Source of the DNA: Leptolyngbya boryana PCC 6306
GTDB taxonomy: Bacteria; Cyanobacteriota; Cyanobacteriia; Leptolyngbyales; Leptolyngbyaceae
NCBI RefSeq assembly: GCF_000353285.1
Contig: NZ_KB731324.1
Location: 2,932,577-2,996,576, forward strand
Length of the DNA: 64,000 nt
Direction: 5' to 3'
Shown: in pieces, positions 9,049 through 19,055 of the stretch
How positions within the stretch are numbered: position 1 is the first letter of the stretch
Layout: every line of letters begins with the position of its first letter
Program-made: the position numbers and the translations under genes
Notes under the pieces: generated by a model
What the model was told of the DNA's origin: nothing
The model's database searches: none
Seen by the model: the letters and a program-made list of their open reading frames with translations, nothing else

Positions 9049-10112
9049 CGACACAATTCGAGCAACTCGCGCACGGCTTTCTCGGAAGTAAATTGTTCAG
9101 AAATATATTGATGCGCTAGCTCGCCTCGCTCTAAAGCTTGACTGGGATTGTCTAAACAAGTCTGCATATGCTGAGCTAAAGTCTTGTAATCTTCACGCTC
9201 GAAGAGCAAATTTGACTCTCCTGCCATCTCGGGTAAACCTCCGACTCTTGCAACGATCGAGCAAGTCCGTACACTCGAAGCTTCTAGAGCTACATATCCA
9301 GCGGGTTCTTGCCAGCGAGAAGGCGCAATTAATGCCAACGACGATCGCACAATTTCTAACACTTCTTTGCCAGAGCGACGACCTAAGAATTCAACCCGAT
9401 CTTGAATTTGCAACTCTTTGACCAATTCTGTCAATCGCTCTAAATCCTGACCACTGCCAATAATGTTGACTTTGAAATTCTCAGCTTCGATCAGCTTGGT
9501 GGCTCTGAGCAAGAGATCAACGCCTTTATCAGGACTGAGGCGACCGACATACGTAAATGTGTAAGGCTGGTCGAGATCTGTCAGGGTTTTCTTGTCTGAT
9601 GCAGACGCGATCGGATAATTTAACGCCTCAACTTTCCAAGGAAAACTATGGGATTCTGCTAAAAACTGGCTACAGGCAGCATGTCGATCGCTTAAAAGCG
9701 CTGTCCCCAAACGAGTTGCTAATCTTGCCCATTTTACAAAAGTATGCAACTTCCATTTCAGGGGATAATTTGACTTCGGCAAAGTCTGAATCAGTTCAAA
9801 CTTGAATCGTTGCCAAAAAGTCATTTTTTCGTAATGAAAATGAGTCGAAATATAGAATAAATAATGATATTTAATAACGATTTTTTTACCCAATAACTTA
9901 CAGAGTAATGCGAATCCTAAGTGATTAGAATTCATATGCACAACATCTGCCCAAAAAATCTCTGAAATCCAGGAGATAATCGATTCTGTCTGGGTTGACA
10001 GCACTTTTGTTTCTACCCCGTTAGCATTTAGACCGGGTACGATTGCATCAATATAAGTGACAACGCCTGCAATCTCATCGGGGCGATGTGTATGTTGGAT
10101 TAAGAGTTTCAT
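9045..10112 (-). CDS. Glycosyltransferase family 4
   Basis: A 355-residue GT-B fold glycosyltransferase. The N-terminal domain has a cell-surface-sugar type acceptor fold; the C-terminal donor domain begins near residue 185 (FTYVGRLSPDKGVDLLL). The nucleotide-sugar site is at PSRWQEPAGYVALEA, with the E-x7-E pattern of GT4. Its ATG overlaps the stop of the HpsE-like gene by 4 bp, so both are translated from one leftward message, probably for extracellular polysaccharide. Confidence 0.9.
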   Translation of the reverse strand: MKLLIQHTHRPDEIAGVVTYIDAIVPGLNANGVETKVLSTQTESIISWISEIFWADVVHMNSNHLGFALLCKLLGKKIVIKYHYLFYISTHFHYEKMTFWQRFKFELIQTLPKSNYPLKWKLHTFVKWARLATRLGTALLSDRHAACSQFLAESHSFPWKVEALNYPIASASDKKTLTDLDQPYTFTYVGRLSPDKGVDLLLRATKLIEAENFKVNIIGSGQDLERLTELVKELQIQDRVEFLGRRSGKEVLEIVRSSLALIAPSRWQEPAGYVALEASSVRTCSIVARVGGLPEMAGESNLLFEREDYKTLAQHMQTCLDNPSQALERGELAHQYISEQFTSEKAVRELLELCR

Positions 10113-11017
10113 TCTTTTAAGTTCAAGCGTCTCAAATAGAATGGACTGACCAAACTACTAAGTAACAATTGCTGTTCACAAACGACTTCTAAATTCTGCG
10201 ATCGCCCGAATTTTACCCAATGAGTCATCAGCTTTCTCAAATCATTCAGCAAATAAATCGGCGTGATCAATGGACGTTGCCAAGCCTGCCAGCGAGTCAT
10301 GCGAATCTGATGCCGAGCCAGTCCTACGCCTTTAATTAACTTCAATAAGTACGATTTCTCAGTTCGCCATTTGGGGATCTGATGATAAAGGTGCATTTCG
10401 GGGTTGTACCAGATTTCATGTCCTGAATTCTGAATGTGCAAAATGGCTTCAATATCTTCACTTGCCAGCATTGTTGCTGTTGTTCGTCCGACTAAGACCA
10501 ATTTCTCGGGCATATGATCGAGCCAAACTTGCCGCCGCACCACTAATCCTGCTCCAGGAGGTAAAACTCGATCGTATCGATGTGGCTTCGACCCGCGTTC
10601 TACGATCGCTAAATAAGGCGCAATTTTTCCAATTCCACTGGGTGGCTCAACTTCGTACTCTGGATGAATCTGTCCCCCAAATGCACCAATCTCTGGATGT
10701 GTCTGCGTGAATTGGTAAGCCTGCGCGACCCAGTTTTCATCGGGTACTGTATCGTCATCAATAAAAGCGATCCATTGTCCTTGTGCTTCTTTGACCGCTC
10801 TCGATCGCGCAAAAGCCGTTCCTTGCTGCGCCTCAAACACATATCGCACTTTTGGATAAGCTTCGACCACCTGTTTTGTGTGATCTTGACTGTTGTTATC
10901 AATGACCAGAACTTCCCAAGTAATCGACTCTGTGTGAACTTGCGATCGCACTCCGTCTAAAACTTGTCCAATTCGTCCTGCACCGTTGTAAGTACAGATC
11001 ACAACACTCAGATCCAT
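10109..11017 (-). CDS. Family 2 glycosyltransferase, HpsE-like
   Basis: A 302-residue inverting GT-A enzyme: N-terminal VVICTYNGAGRIGQVL, VIDNNSQD, metal/nucleotide motif FIDDDTVPDENW, and downstream GGQIHPEYEVEPP, LPPGAGLVVRR and SEDIEAILHIQ. This set matches the hormogonium polysaccharide glycosyltransferase HpsE as I recall it; hps genes make the slime used for gliding in filamentous cyanobacteria. Only the adjacent GT4 gene is present here, not the rest of an hps locus, so the hpsE symbol is withheld. Confidence 0.88.
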   Translation of the reverse strand: MDLSVVICTYNGAGRIGQVLDGVRSQVHTESITWEVLVIDNNSQDHTKQVVEAYPKVRYVFEAQQGTAFARSRAVKEAQGQWIAFIDDDTVPDENWVAQAYQFTQTHPEIGAFGGQIHPEYEVEPPSGIGKIAPYLAIVERGSKPHRYDRVLPPGAGLVVRRQVWLDHMPEKLVLVGRTTATMLASEDIEAILHIQNSGHEIWYNPEMHLYHQIPKWRTEKSYLLKLIKGVGLARHQIRMTRWQAWQRPLITPIYLLNDLRKLMTHWVKFGRSQNLEVVCEQQLLLSSLVSPFYLRRLNLKE

Positions 11018-11065
11018 GCTGCTTAACCTCGATCGTTTGCCCTCAGTATGGACAAGCTTGATCGA

Positions 11066-11605
11066 TTAATTGCGCCATTTCACAGAGCATCCGACGGGAT
11101 CAGTTGAAGTGGGTGAAATGGGTTGATGGTTGAGCAGTGCTGCAATCGCATTTTTCAAATATTGATGCTGAACCGCTTCAGGGGTTTGAGCATTATCATC
11201 GATCGCGCCTGCGTAGCAGACAATGCCTTGCTTGTTGAGCAGATACACCTGCGGAGTTTTTACAGCTTTGAAGGCATGAGCGACATCTTGATTCATATCC
11301 CGCAGATACAAAAAATTAAGTTGATGCGCTGTTGCAAAGGATTGCATCTTTTCGTAGCTATCTTCGGGAAATTGATCCGAATCGTTGGGATTGATGCCGA
11401 TCAAGGTTACACCTTGAGGTTTAAGCTCAGTTTGAAGTTGTTTGAGCCGATCGAGATACAGTTTCACATACGGGCAGTGATTGCACATGATCACCACCAC
11501 GATCGCCTGGTGCTGTTCAAGGTAACGGGCTAAATGATGAATCGCTCCATCTGTACCGGGGAGTTCAAAGTCGGGTGCATATTTGCCGATAAGTGGACTG
11601 TCCAT
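11066..11605 (-). CDS. Thioredoxin-fold redoxin
   Basis: A 179-residue AhpC/TSA-type redoxin without a signal peptide. The active site is MCNHCPYVK, a CxxC pair with His inside, following APDFELPGTDG and preceding GINPNDSDQFPEDSYEKM. Such proteins act as cytosolic thiol reductases or peroxidases; the substrate is unknown. The C-terminus carries an extra Cys (DPVGCSVKW). Single gene on the minus strand, divergent from the alpha/beta hydrolase. Confidence 0.88.
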   Translation of the reverse strand: MDSPLIGKYAPDFELPGTDGAIHHLARYLEQHQAIVVVIMCNHCPYVKLYLDRLKQLQTELKPQGVTLIGINPNDSDQFPEDSYEKMQSFATAHQLNFLYLRDMNQDVAHAFKAVKTPQVYLLNKQGIVCYAGAIDDNAQTPEAVQHQYLKNAIAALLNHQPISPTSTDPVGCSVKWRN

Positions 11606-11753
11606 AGTGCTTTGGAGTGTAACAACTGAGACGTTTTGCCCTCTTAGTTATAGACCAGCTTTCTGCAAAATCCGACATTTGCGGAAATTTGGCGACCCCG
11701 AATGTCCAAAAAATCGTTACAGTTTGTAAAGAGGCATTTTGGGAACAGGGAAA

Positions 11754-12641
11754 ATGGTGACGGCTCCGACAGTTGCGATCGAATACAAAACCTGGAACTG
11801 GCAAGGATTTGAAATTGCCTATCAAACTCAAGGAAGTGAGGGAACGCCTGTTGTCTTGGTGCATGGATTTGGGGCTTCTTTTTTTCACTGGCGCAAGAAC
11901 ATTCCCGAGCTTGCAAAAAACTGTCGCGTTTATGCGATCGACTTGATTGGGTTCGGCAAATCTGCAAAACCTAAACCCCTTGAAGAAATCGAATATACCT
12001 TTGAAACTTGGGGCAACCAGATTGCTGATTTCTGTCGTGAAATTGTTGGAGAGCCTGCAGTTTTAGTCGGGAATTCCATCGGCTGTATTGTGGTCATGCA
12101 GGCTGCAGTCGATCATCCCGAAATTGCGCGATCGCTAGCGTTGCTCAACTGTTCACTACGGCTTTTACATGAACGATATCGAGCAACCCAACCCTGGGTA
12201 AAACGAATTGGAGCGCCAATTTTACAGAAAGTTTTGAAAAATCAAGCCTTCGGAGAATGGTTTTTCAAGCAAGTTGCCAAGCCAAAAGCGGTCAGAAATA
12301 TTTTGCTCAAGGCTTATGCGCGATCGGAAGCTGTGACTGATGAATTAGTTGAACTGTTGCTCGGTGCAGCGAGCGATGAAGGCGCTGCTGCTGTTTTCGT
12401 TGCGTTTACCGGATATTCCACAGGGCCTTTGCCTGAAGATCTGTTTCCAAAATTGCCGTGTCGCGCGATCGTGCTGTGGGGTGAGAAAGACCCTTGGGAA
12501 CCGATCAAGTTAGCCCGCAAATTTGCAGAATATCCCCAGGTGAAAGAATTTATCGAACTTCCAAATGTTGGGCACTGTCCCCAAGATGAAGCGCCGGAAC
12601 TGGTCAATCCGATCTTGCAGCGATGGATTGACCAATCTTGA
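11754..12641 (+). CDS. Alpha/beta-fold hydrolase
   Basis: About 295 residues from the ATG at 11754; a TTG at 11739 is an in-frame alternative with a GAGG nearby. Family motifs are VLVHGFGASFFHWRKNIPEL (oxyanion HG), nucleophile elbow GNSIG, acid in LWGEKDPW and catalytic His in NVGHCPQDE. This is the chloroplast/cyanobacterial hydrolase group with unknown substrate. Its stop lies 1 bp from the stop of the convergent aldolase gene. Confidence 0.9.
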   Translation: MVTAPTVAIEYKTWNWQGFEIAYQTQGSEGTPVVLVHGFGASFFHWRKNIPELAKNCRVYAIDLIGFGKSAKPKPLEEIEYTFETWGNQIADFCREIVGEPAVLVGNSIGCIVVMQAAVDHPEIARSLALLNCSLRLLHERYRATQPWVKRIGAPILQKVLKNQAFGEWFFKQVAKPKAVRNILLKAYARSEAVTDELVELLLGAASDEGAAAVFVAFTGYSTGPLPEDLFPKLPCRAIVLWGEKDPWEPIKLARKFAEYPQVKEFIELPNVGHCPQDEAPELVNPILQRWIDQS

Positions 12642-12642
12642 T

Positions 12643-13725
12643 TTAAGCGATCGTAATTTCAGGCGAGAGATAAACATCTTGAATTGCATGGAACAATTTC
12701 ACGCCTTCGTCAAAGGGGCGTTGGAATGTCTTGCGTCCAGAGATCAATCCAGTTCCGCCTGCTCGCTTGTTAATCACAGCAGTCCGAATCGCTTCTGCAA
12801 AATCATTTTTACCCGAAGCACCGCCCGAATTAATCAATCCTGCTCGACCTGAATAACAGTTGAGCACCTGATAGCGCGTTAAATCGATCGGGTGATCCGT
12901 TGTCAGTTCGCTATATACTTTTGGATCAATTTTGCCATAACTTTCCCCGGTCGCTTTCGCAACTGCAGCATAGCCGACGTTGATTTCTGGCAGTTTTTGC
13001 TTAATGATGTCAGCTTCGATCGTGACTCCCAAATGATTCGCCTGTCCAGTCAAATCTGCTGCGAGATGATAGTCTTTATCCTGCTTAAATGCACTGTTGC
13101 GCAGATAGCACCAAAGAATCGTTGCCATGCCATATTCATGCGCTAACGCAAACGCTTGACTCACTTCTTGAATCTGTCGAGTTGAATTTTCAGACCCAAA
13201 GTAAATCGTTGCCCCAACTGCAACCGCTCCCAAGTTCCAAGCCTGTTCAACAGATGCAAACATGATTTGGTCGTACTGATTGGGAACAGTGAGTAGCTCA
13301 TTGTGATTGAGCTTGAGAATGAAGGGGATTTTGTGCGCATATTTCCGTGAAACGCTGCCGAGTACGCCAAGCGTTGTTGCAACTGCATTACATCCCCCTT
13401 CGATCGCGAGTTTGATAATATTTTCACTATCAAAGTAGATCGGATTCGGGGCAAACGAAGCTCCGGCTGAATGTTCAATTCCTTGATCAACAGGCAAAAT
13501 CGAAATATAACCTGTATTTGCTAACCTTCCAAATGAATAAAGCTGGCGCAAACTCCGAAGCACTTGGGGAGAGCGATCGCTTTGAACAAAAACGCGATCG
13601 AGAAAATCGGGACCCGGCAAATGCAATAAATCCTTAGAAACTTTGGCTTGATAGGTGAGTAAATCTTCTCCTTCATCTCCTAGCCAAGATGTTACCGACT
13701 GAGGCGCAGAGAGTGTAGCGGTCAT
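12643..13725 (-). CDS. fda: Class I fructose-bisphosphate aldolase
   Basis: Schiff-base (DhnA/FbaB-type) aldolase interconverting fructose-1,6-bisphosphate with DHAP and glyceraldehyde-3-phosphate in glycolysis and the Calvin cycle. From the ATG at 13725, preceded by AGGAAA, it has 360 residues; the open frame extends to 13773 but without conservation. Recognised blocks are [34 protein letters not shown] and the phosphate site [12 protein letters not shown]. The sequence resembles the cyanobacterial class I enzyme (Synechocystis Fda), distinct from the zinc class II enzyme. Confidence 0.93.
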   Translation of the reverse strand: MTATLSAPQSVTSWLGDEGEDLLTYQAKVSKDLLHLPGPDFLDRVFVQSDRSPQVLRSLRQLYSFGRLANTGYISILPVDQGIEHSAGASFAPNPIYFDSENIIKLAIEGGCNAVATTLGVLGSVSRKYAHKIPFILKLNHNELLTVPNQYDQIMFASVEQAWNLGAVAVGATIYFGSENSTRQIQEVSQAFALAHEYGMATILWCYLRNSAFKQDKDYHLAADLTGQANHLGVTIEADIIKQKLPEINVGYAAVAKATGESYGKIDPKVYSELTTDHPIDLTRYQVLNCYSGRAGLINSGGASGKNDFAEAIRTAVINKRAGGTGLISGRKTFQRPFDEGVKLFHAIQDVYLSPEITIA

Positions 13726-13802
13726 CGCAGTTTCCTCAATACTGTTCCCTCTCAATCTAACGTTTTGTTCCAAAATGAATTTATGTCTGGAAGGGGATTT
13801 TT

Positions 13803-14186
13803 ATGCGCATCCAAAAAGCGTGGGTTACGATCGCAGCCTCACAATTCGATCGGTCTGTCAACTTTTATCAGCAACTTTTTCAGCAAGAGCCGCAGATTTT
13901 CACGCCTGAAAAATATGCAGAATTTGAAGCATTTGGTATCCGGCTCGGCATTTATCGCCCAACGGTTGAGGAATCGCCAGAGAAAGCGCCGATTACCTTA
14001 TTTCCAGCCGTAAGTTTGTGTGTGCAGATTGAAAAGTTGGAAGAGGCGATCGCTTTACTCGATCGCATTGATGCGTTTATCAGTGAGATTCGCACGGTGT
14101 CTCATGGACGCGAAGCCTATGCCTATGATCCTGACGGCAATCGCATTATTTTGTACGAACCCAATTCGAGCGGAGATAATAGATAG
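13803..14186 (+). CDS. VOC-family (glyoxalase-like) protein
   Basis: A 127-residue single-module vicinal-oxygen-chelate fold: RIQKAWVTIAASQFDRSVNFYQQLF at the N-terminus (first half) and AYAYDPDGNRIILYEP at the C-terminus, the usual end of a glyoxalase/bleomycin-resistance module. GGAAGGGG lies before the ATG. Substrate is unknown. It is divergent from the aldolase gene, sharing a 77-bp intergenic region. Confidence 0.85.
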   Translation: MRIQKAWVTIAASQFDRSVNFYQQLFQQEPQIFTPEKYAEFEAFGIRLGIYRPTVEESPEKAPITLFPAVSLCVQIEKLEEAIALLDRIDAFISEIRTVSHGREAYAYDPDGNRIILYEPNSSGDNR

Positions 14187-14283
14187 ATGCTCCTTCAACG
14201 ATCTTGCTGGATTTTGAATTCACGATCGGAGAGAATTAGAGCTTTCAAGAGCGAATCTCCCTCAATTGCAAACAAAAAGCAAA

Positions 14284-14309
14284 CAAAAAAATGAGGGCGA
14301 ACTGCCCCC
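14284..14309 (-). terminator. Rho-independent terminator after psaC
   Basis: Read on the minus strand, GGGGGC (14304-14309) pairs with GCCCTC (14293-14298) around a 5-nt loop, followed by a T-rich tract (14284-14291) and further T-rich repeats. Position 65 bp past the psaC stop fits a terminator for that highly expressed gene. Confidence 0.8.
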
Positions 14310-14373
14310 ATAACTTTGAACCCACATAAATGAAAAATGATTGCTGTATGAAGTTTTGCTTAATAAGACAAAC

Positions 14374-14637
<264 letters not shown>

Positions 14638-14667
14638 TTAGTGCTTATGATTTGGCATCATCTGTAG

Positions 14668-14706
14668 TTCTAGGATGAAGCGATACTAGACCGCTTCATC
14701 CTAGAA
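14668..14706. terminator. 15-bp hairpin between hetR and psaC
   Basis: TTCTAGGATGAAGCG (14668-14682) pairs perfectly with CGCTTCATCCTAGAA (14692-14706) around a 9-nt loop. It lies 83 bp past the hetR stop and 49 bp before the psaC start. There is no T-run on either side, so it may end hetR transcription factor-dependently, stabilise an RNA end, or lie in the psaC leader. Confidence 0.55.
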
Positions 14707-14788
14707 TCATTGCCTAGTTTACTCTGGGGAGTTGACGCTATCTTTCAGACAGTTGCAAAAGTTTAAATTGCGTAATAGTCTAAACTGC

Positions 14789-16047
<1,259 letters not shown>

Positions 16048-16239
16048 TTAGATGAGAAAGTTCATCTGTTCGAGTTGGGTTTCGATCCGTCCGCTGCCCC
16101 GATGGGCAAGTGTGTGTGGAATCAGTTGAGGGGCGTTTAACTGAGAGGCGGCGGGGAAGAAACGCTCGGTGGTGTAAGAACCGATAGCAACTGCTCCAAT
16201 GAGCCAGCTAAAGAGTGCAACCAAAGTTTGAGCGCGCAT
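16048..16239 (-). CDS. patX: PatX-like RGSGR-peptide precursor upstream of hetR
   Basis: A 63-residue protein with an N-terminal hydrophobic segment (LVALFSWLIGAVAIGSY, residues 6-22) resembling a signal peptide or anchor. Residues 46-51 read HRGSGR (codons at 16087-16104). RGSGR is the PatS-type pentapeptide that binds HetR. Small exported proteins with HRG(S/T)GR encoded just upstream of hetR are known as PatX in filamentous cyanobacteria. GAGGA precedes the ATG and a terminator follows the gene. A 12-residue tail (IETQLEQMNFLI) follows the motif. Location, size, anchor and motif all agree; processing is inferred. Confidence 0.9.
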   Translation of the reverse strand: MRAQTLVALFSWLIGAVAIGSYTTERFFPAASQLNAPQLIPHTLAHRGSGRIETQLEQMNFLI

Positions 16240-16334
16240 ATTTTACGTCCTCAGTGTTGATACCCCTTTCTTCACAATTTTGGGCATCACATCAGGACAA
16301 AAAATGCCTGAAAACTCAAATTCGGTAGTCGCAC

Positions 16335-18149
16335 CTACTTGACAAACGCTTCAGGGTAGTGTTGATTATCCGTATTCAGCGCTTCTACTAAAATCCAATT
16401 TCCAGACTGATTAAATTTACCTAAACCACTCAGTGATTGTCCGGTCTGAATTTTCTGTAGTTGAGCGTTGACTTCGGGATCTACTGTGACGATCAGCCAT
16501 TCAGTCTGGGATGGTTCTGTAGATTTTAATGTATAGTCTTGTACTCCTTTGCGGTGGAAAATTCCATTGAATGGTTTAGCTTGGTCGCTAGGTGCTTGAA
16601 TGCTTTTACTGGCGGGACATTCACCGTTTGTCGGATAACTTTCTGGATGGTCGAGATAGTATTGCTGCCAGACGAGCCATTCTGGGTGTTTAGGTGACAA
16701 ATTGAACAGAGGAAAAATTGCAGCGGGCGCGATCGCATCGGTGAGTAAGGCGAGTTGCAGCGATCGCACATCTAAATGACGGGGATGACAGATTTGTTCG
16801 ATGCAAAGAGCGGCTGCCATACCTGCGGCTTGCCCAATTCCTAAAACGAGCGGTTGAAGCCGAGTTGCGCCGTTGGCGATGTGGGTGACGGAGATGTTTT
16901 TCTCACAGACTAGAAAATTGTCGATTTCCTTCGGAATCAAGCAGGTGTAAGGAATCGTGAAGGGGGTTCCTGTCCAACGCCCGCCCCAGCGGATGGATTT
17001 TGATTTTAATGGAATGTCGCCGCTCGGATAGTGGTGGTCGTTGGCGTAGTTGCCAATGGCGATCGCTTGGCAGAAATTTTCGGCGTATTCACAGCCGATC
17101 GCATCGACTTGGTAGGGGAGTGGGGCAACTTGTCCTTTGGGAAGCAGATCTTGTTCGCGCAGGGTGGTGATACCGATGAGACGGCGGCTTTCTCGATAAT
17201 AGGGATGCAGAGCAAAGGCAGTGCCATTCGGAAAGGTGTTTTCGGCGAGTCCGTATCTGCGCCCTAATTTGGTTTGGATAAAGTGGGCGAAAGCTAGAGA
17301 GTGGGCTTTTGCTTCTTCATGGAATTCGAGGCGAGTTGAGCGATCGAGTAGCCGATTGGGATTCTCACCGTAGTCGTTGCCAGAGATGGGCCAGTTGATC
17401 ATGAAGCGATCACCGGGAAGCCGTCCGTAATTCAAAAATGCTTCAGCGCCATAGTTTTGCCAAGCTTTCTCGAATAAGTCGGGATTGTAATGTTCAGGTT
17501 TGGGAATTTCTGGTGCTTCTGCTTCACCAAAATCTTGCATCACAACGACCCAGGTTGGGGCTTGAACGGGGTAGGTTTGAGTCAGCTCGTTGGATTCAGG
17601 CGGGGCGCTTGGCTCGTTGAATTCGGATTGCAGTTCCCAACCCCAGCGATGAGGAATGTTGCCCAGGGCTAAAAGATCGCCGAGTTCGGTGGCATCGATC
17701 GTAATTTTTGCCTCGACTCTGACGGTTTGGAATTCGACTCCGAGAATGCGTGTGGCTTCGCCGATACCGCAAGGGTCGTTTTCTTGCAAAACGGCGGTGG
17801 GAATTTCTCCGGCGATCCACTGCAAATTCGGTAAAGCCTTGACCCAATCGGCAAAGATTTCGGCTCCGATTCGGGGTTCGTAGGTGAAGAAACTGACCCA
17901 AGCGTTGTCGAGTCCTCCGGGTTGTCGGCGTTCTAATTCGCGCAGGAATGCACCCCAGATTCCGGTTTGAAAGGCTGCGAGTTCGTTGCCATCTGGGGCG
18001 GTTACGCCTGCGCTGGTGAGCATTCCGCCGAGCCACTCAAATTCACTGACGAGAATTGTTTTTGCACCGCGTCGGGCGGCTTGGATGGCTGCGGCTGTTC
18101 CGCCGGTTCCGCCTCCGACAACCAATACATCCGCGATCAGTTCTTGCAT
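16335..18149 (-). CDS. FAD-dependent oxidoreductase (PF12831-like)
   Basis: A 604-residue flavoprotein. The N-terminal ADVLVVGGGTGGTAAAIQAARRGAKT cut as VVGGGTGGTAAAIQAARRG is the FAD dinucleotide fold, followed by EWLGGMLTSAGVTAPDG, typical of the FAD_oxidored family, and ATELGDLLALG and GATRLQPLVLGIGQAAGMAAAL further on. The C-terminal about 120 residues form an extra domain seen in this family. No Tat or Sec signal. Substrate is unknown, and neighbours give no hint. Confidence 0.88.
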   Translation of the reverse strand: MQELIADVLVVGGGTGGTAAAIQAARRGAKTILVSEFEWLGGMLTSAGVTAPDGNELAAFQTGIWGAFLRELERRQPGGLDNAWVSFFTYEPRIGAEIFADWVKALPNLQWIAGEIPTAVLQENDPCGIGEATRILGVEFQTVRVEAKITIDATELGDLLALGNIPHRWGWELQSEFNEPSAPPESNELTQTYPVQAPTWVVVMQDFGEAEAPEIPKPEHYNPDLFEKAWQNYGAEAFLNYGRLPGDRFMINWPISGNDYGENPNRLLDRSTRLEFHEEAKAHSLAFAHFIQTKLGRRYGLAENTFPNGTAFALHPYYRESRRLIGITTLREQDLLPKGQVAPLPYQVDAIGCEYAENFCQAIAIGNYANDHHYPSGDIPLKSKSIRWGGRWTGTPFTIPYTCLIPKEIDNFLVCEKNISVTHIANGATRLQPLVLGIGQAAGMAAALCIEQICHPRHLDVRSLQLALLTDAIAPAAIFPLFNLSPKHPEWLVWQQYYLDHPESYPTNGECPASKSIQAPSDQAKPFNGIFHRKGVQDYTLKSTEPSQTEWLIVTVDPEVNAQLQKIQTGQSLSGLGKFNQSGNWILVEALNTDNQHYPEAFVK

Positions 18150-18225
18150 CGTTTTTTGAGCTAAAAAATCCTTTCAATCATCTAAGTGAATGAGGATTTC
18201 AGCAAGGTCTTTTAAAGTGCGATTT

Positions 18226-18849
18226 TTAAGACGTTGCAAGAAGCATTACATCTTGTCTCTCCGCTGCTTCAAGATAAAGATCTCTCCAGTAGCCGAAGAA
18301 TCTTGCTGTATAGTTATCCCAACGCATCCCTTGATTTGAATCCTGCCAGCTTTCAGGAACATCAAATATTCGCTCTGGCGGAATGTCACGAAGAAGGTTT
18401 GCTCCCGTTTGAACAGTTTGAGCAGAAAGAAATCTAAAGTCGCTGGAAGAGAGCAGGTGCGGATCAAATAGCGCAGAACCGGAATAGAGAAGACTAGTAA
18501 CAAGCTCGGATTCAGCACCTTGAGATGCGTTTAGGAATTGAATGAGGGCTGCCTTAATCTGACGCGATATATAACTTTCAAGCATTACATATTCAGGTAT
18601 GGGGTTCTGCATGTATGCTTCAAACTGCTTCATGATGTGAAGCGTTACATCTGGTGTAACAAAGATATCTGGAAAATCTTCAACTAAGAATTCAATCTCT
18701 TCCTCAAGGTCTTCAGGATCTAAATCGAGCAAAGTGAAGTGACAACTGAAAGATTTTTCTGCAAGAACATAAGTCGCCTTGTCTTGGCACAATAGCTGAT
18801 AAAGTTCACTTTCCAGAGACATCGGGAAGTAATAAGTTGAGGAACTCAT
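18226..18849 (-). CDS. Unrecognised 207-residue protein
   Basis: I do not recognise the family. The protein is acidic in its first third (LDLDPEDLEEEIEFLVEDFPD), helical in the middle (MLESYISRQIKAALIQFLN), and has an aromatic C-terminal stretch (WDNYTARFFGYWRDLYLEAAERQ). No signal peptide, membrane helix or metal motif. The gene is flanked by an FAD oxidoreductase and a repeat-containing spacer and seems monocistronic. Confidence 0.7.
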   Translation of the reverse strand: MSSSTYYFPMSLESELYQLLCQDKATYVLAEKSFSCHFTLLDLDPEDLEEEIEFLVEDFPDIFVTPDVTLHIMKQFEAYMQNPIPEYVMLESYISRQIKAALIQFLNASQGAESELVTSLLYSGSALFDPHLLSSSDFRFLSAQTVQTGANLLRDIPPERIFDVPESWQDSNQGMRWDNYTARFFGYWRDLYLEAAERQDVMLLATS

Positions 18850-18932
18850 ACGTTGATTCGATTAGTATAAAAATACTATAAACGATCGCGCTGAAACCGC
18901 TTGTAATTTTGAATTTTTCGGTTGGCTTAGGT

Positions 18933-19055
18933 TTCGACTTCGCTCAATCCGCGAGGATTCTGCATCTGTTGTAGGAATCTCCTCTCAAATCGAAAAATCC
19001 CTCGTTGAGCGGAGTCGAATCGAGCCACCTAACAATCGAACCGAGCTACCTAACA
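18933..19055. repeat. Inverted repeat plus direct repeat cluster
   Basis: TTCGACTTCGCTCAA (18933-18947) and TTGAGCGGAGTCGAA (19005-19019) form a 15-bp inverted repeat with one mismatch. Immediately after it CGAGCCACCTAACA (19021-19034) and CGAGCTACCTAACA (19042-19055) form a 14-bp direct repeat with one mismatch and a 21-bp period, the second copy running into the stop of the next gene. The inverted arms look like a dispersed cyanobacterial intergenic palindrome; no transposase is present. Confidence 0.65.
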
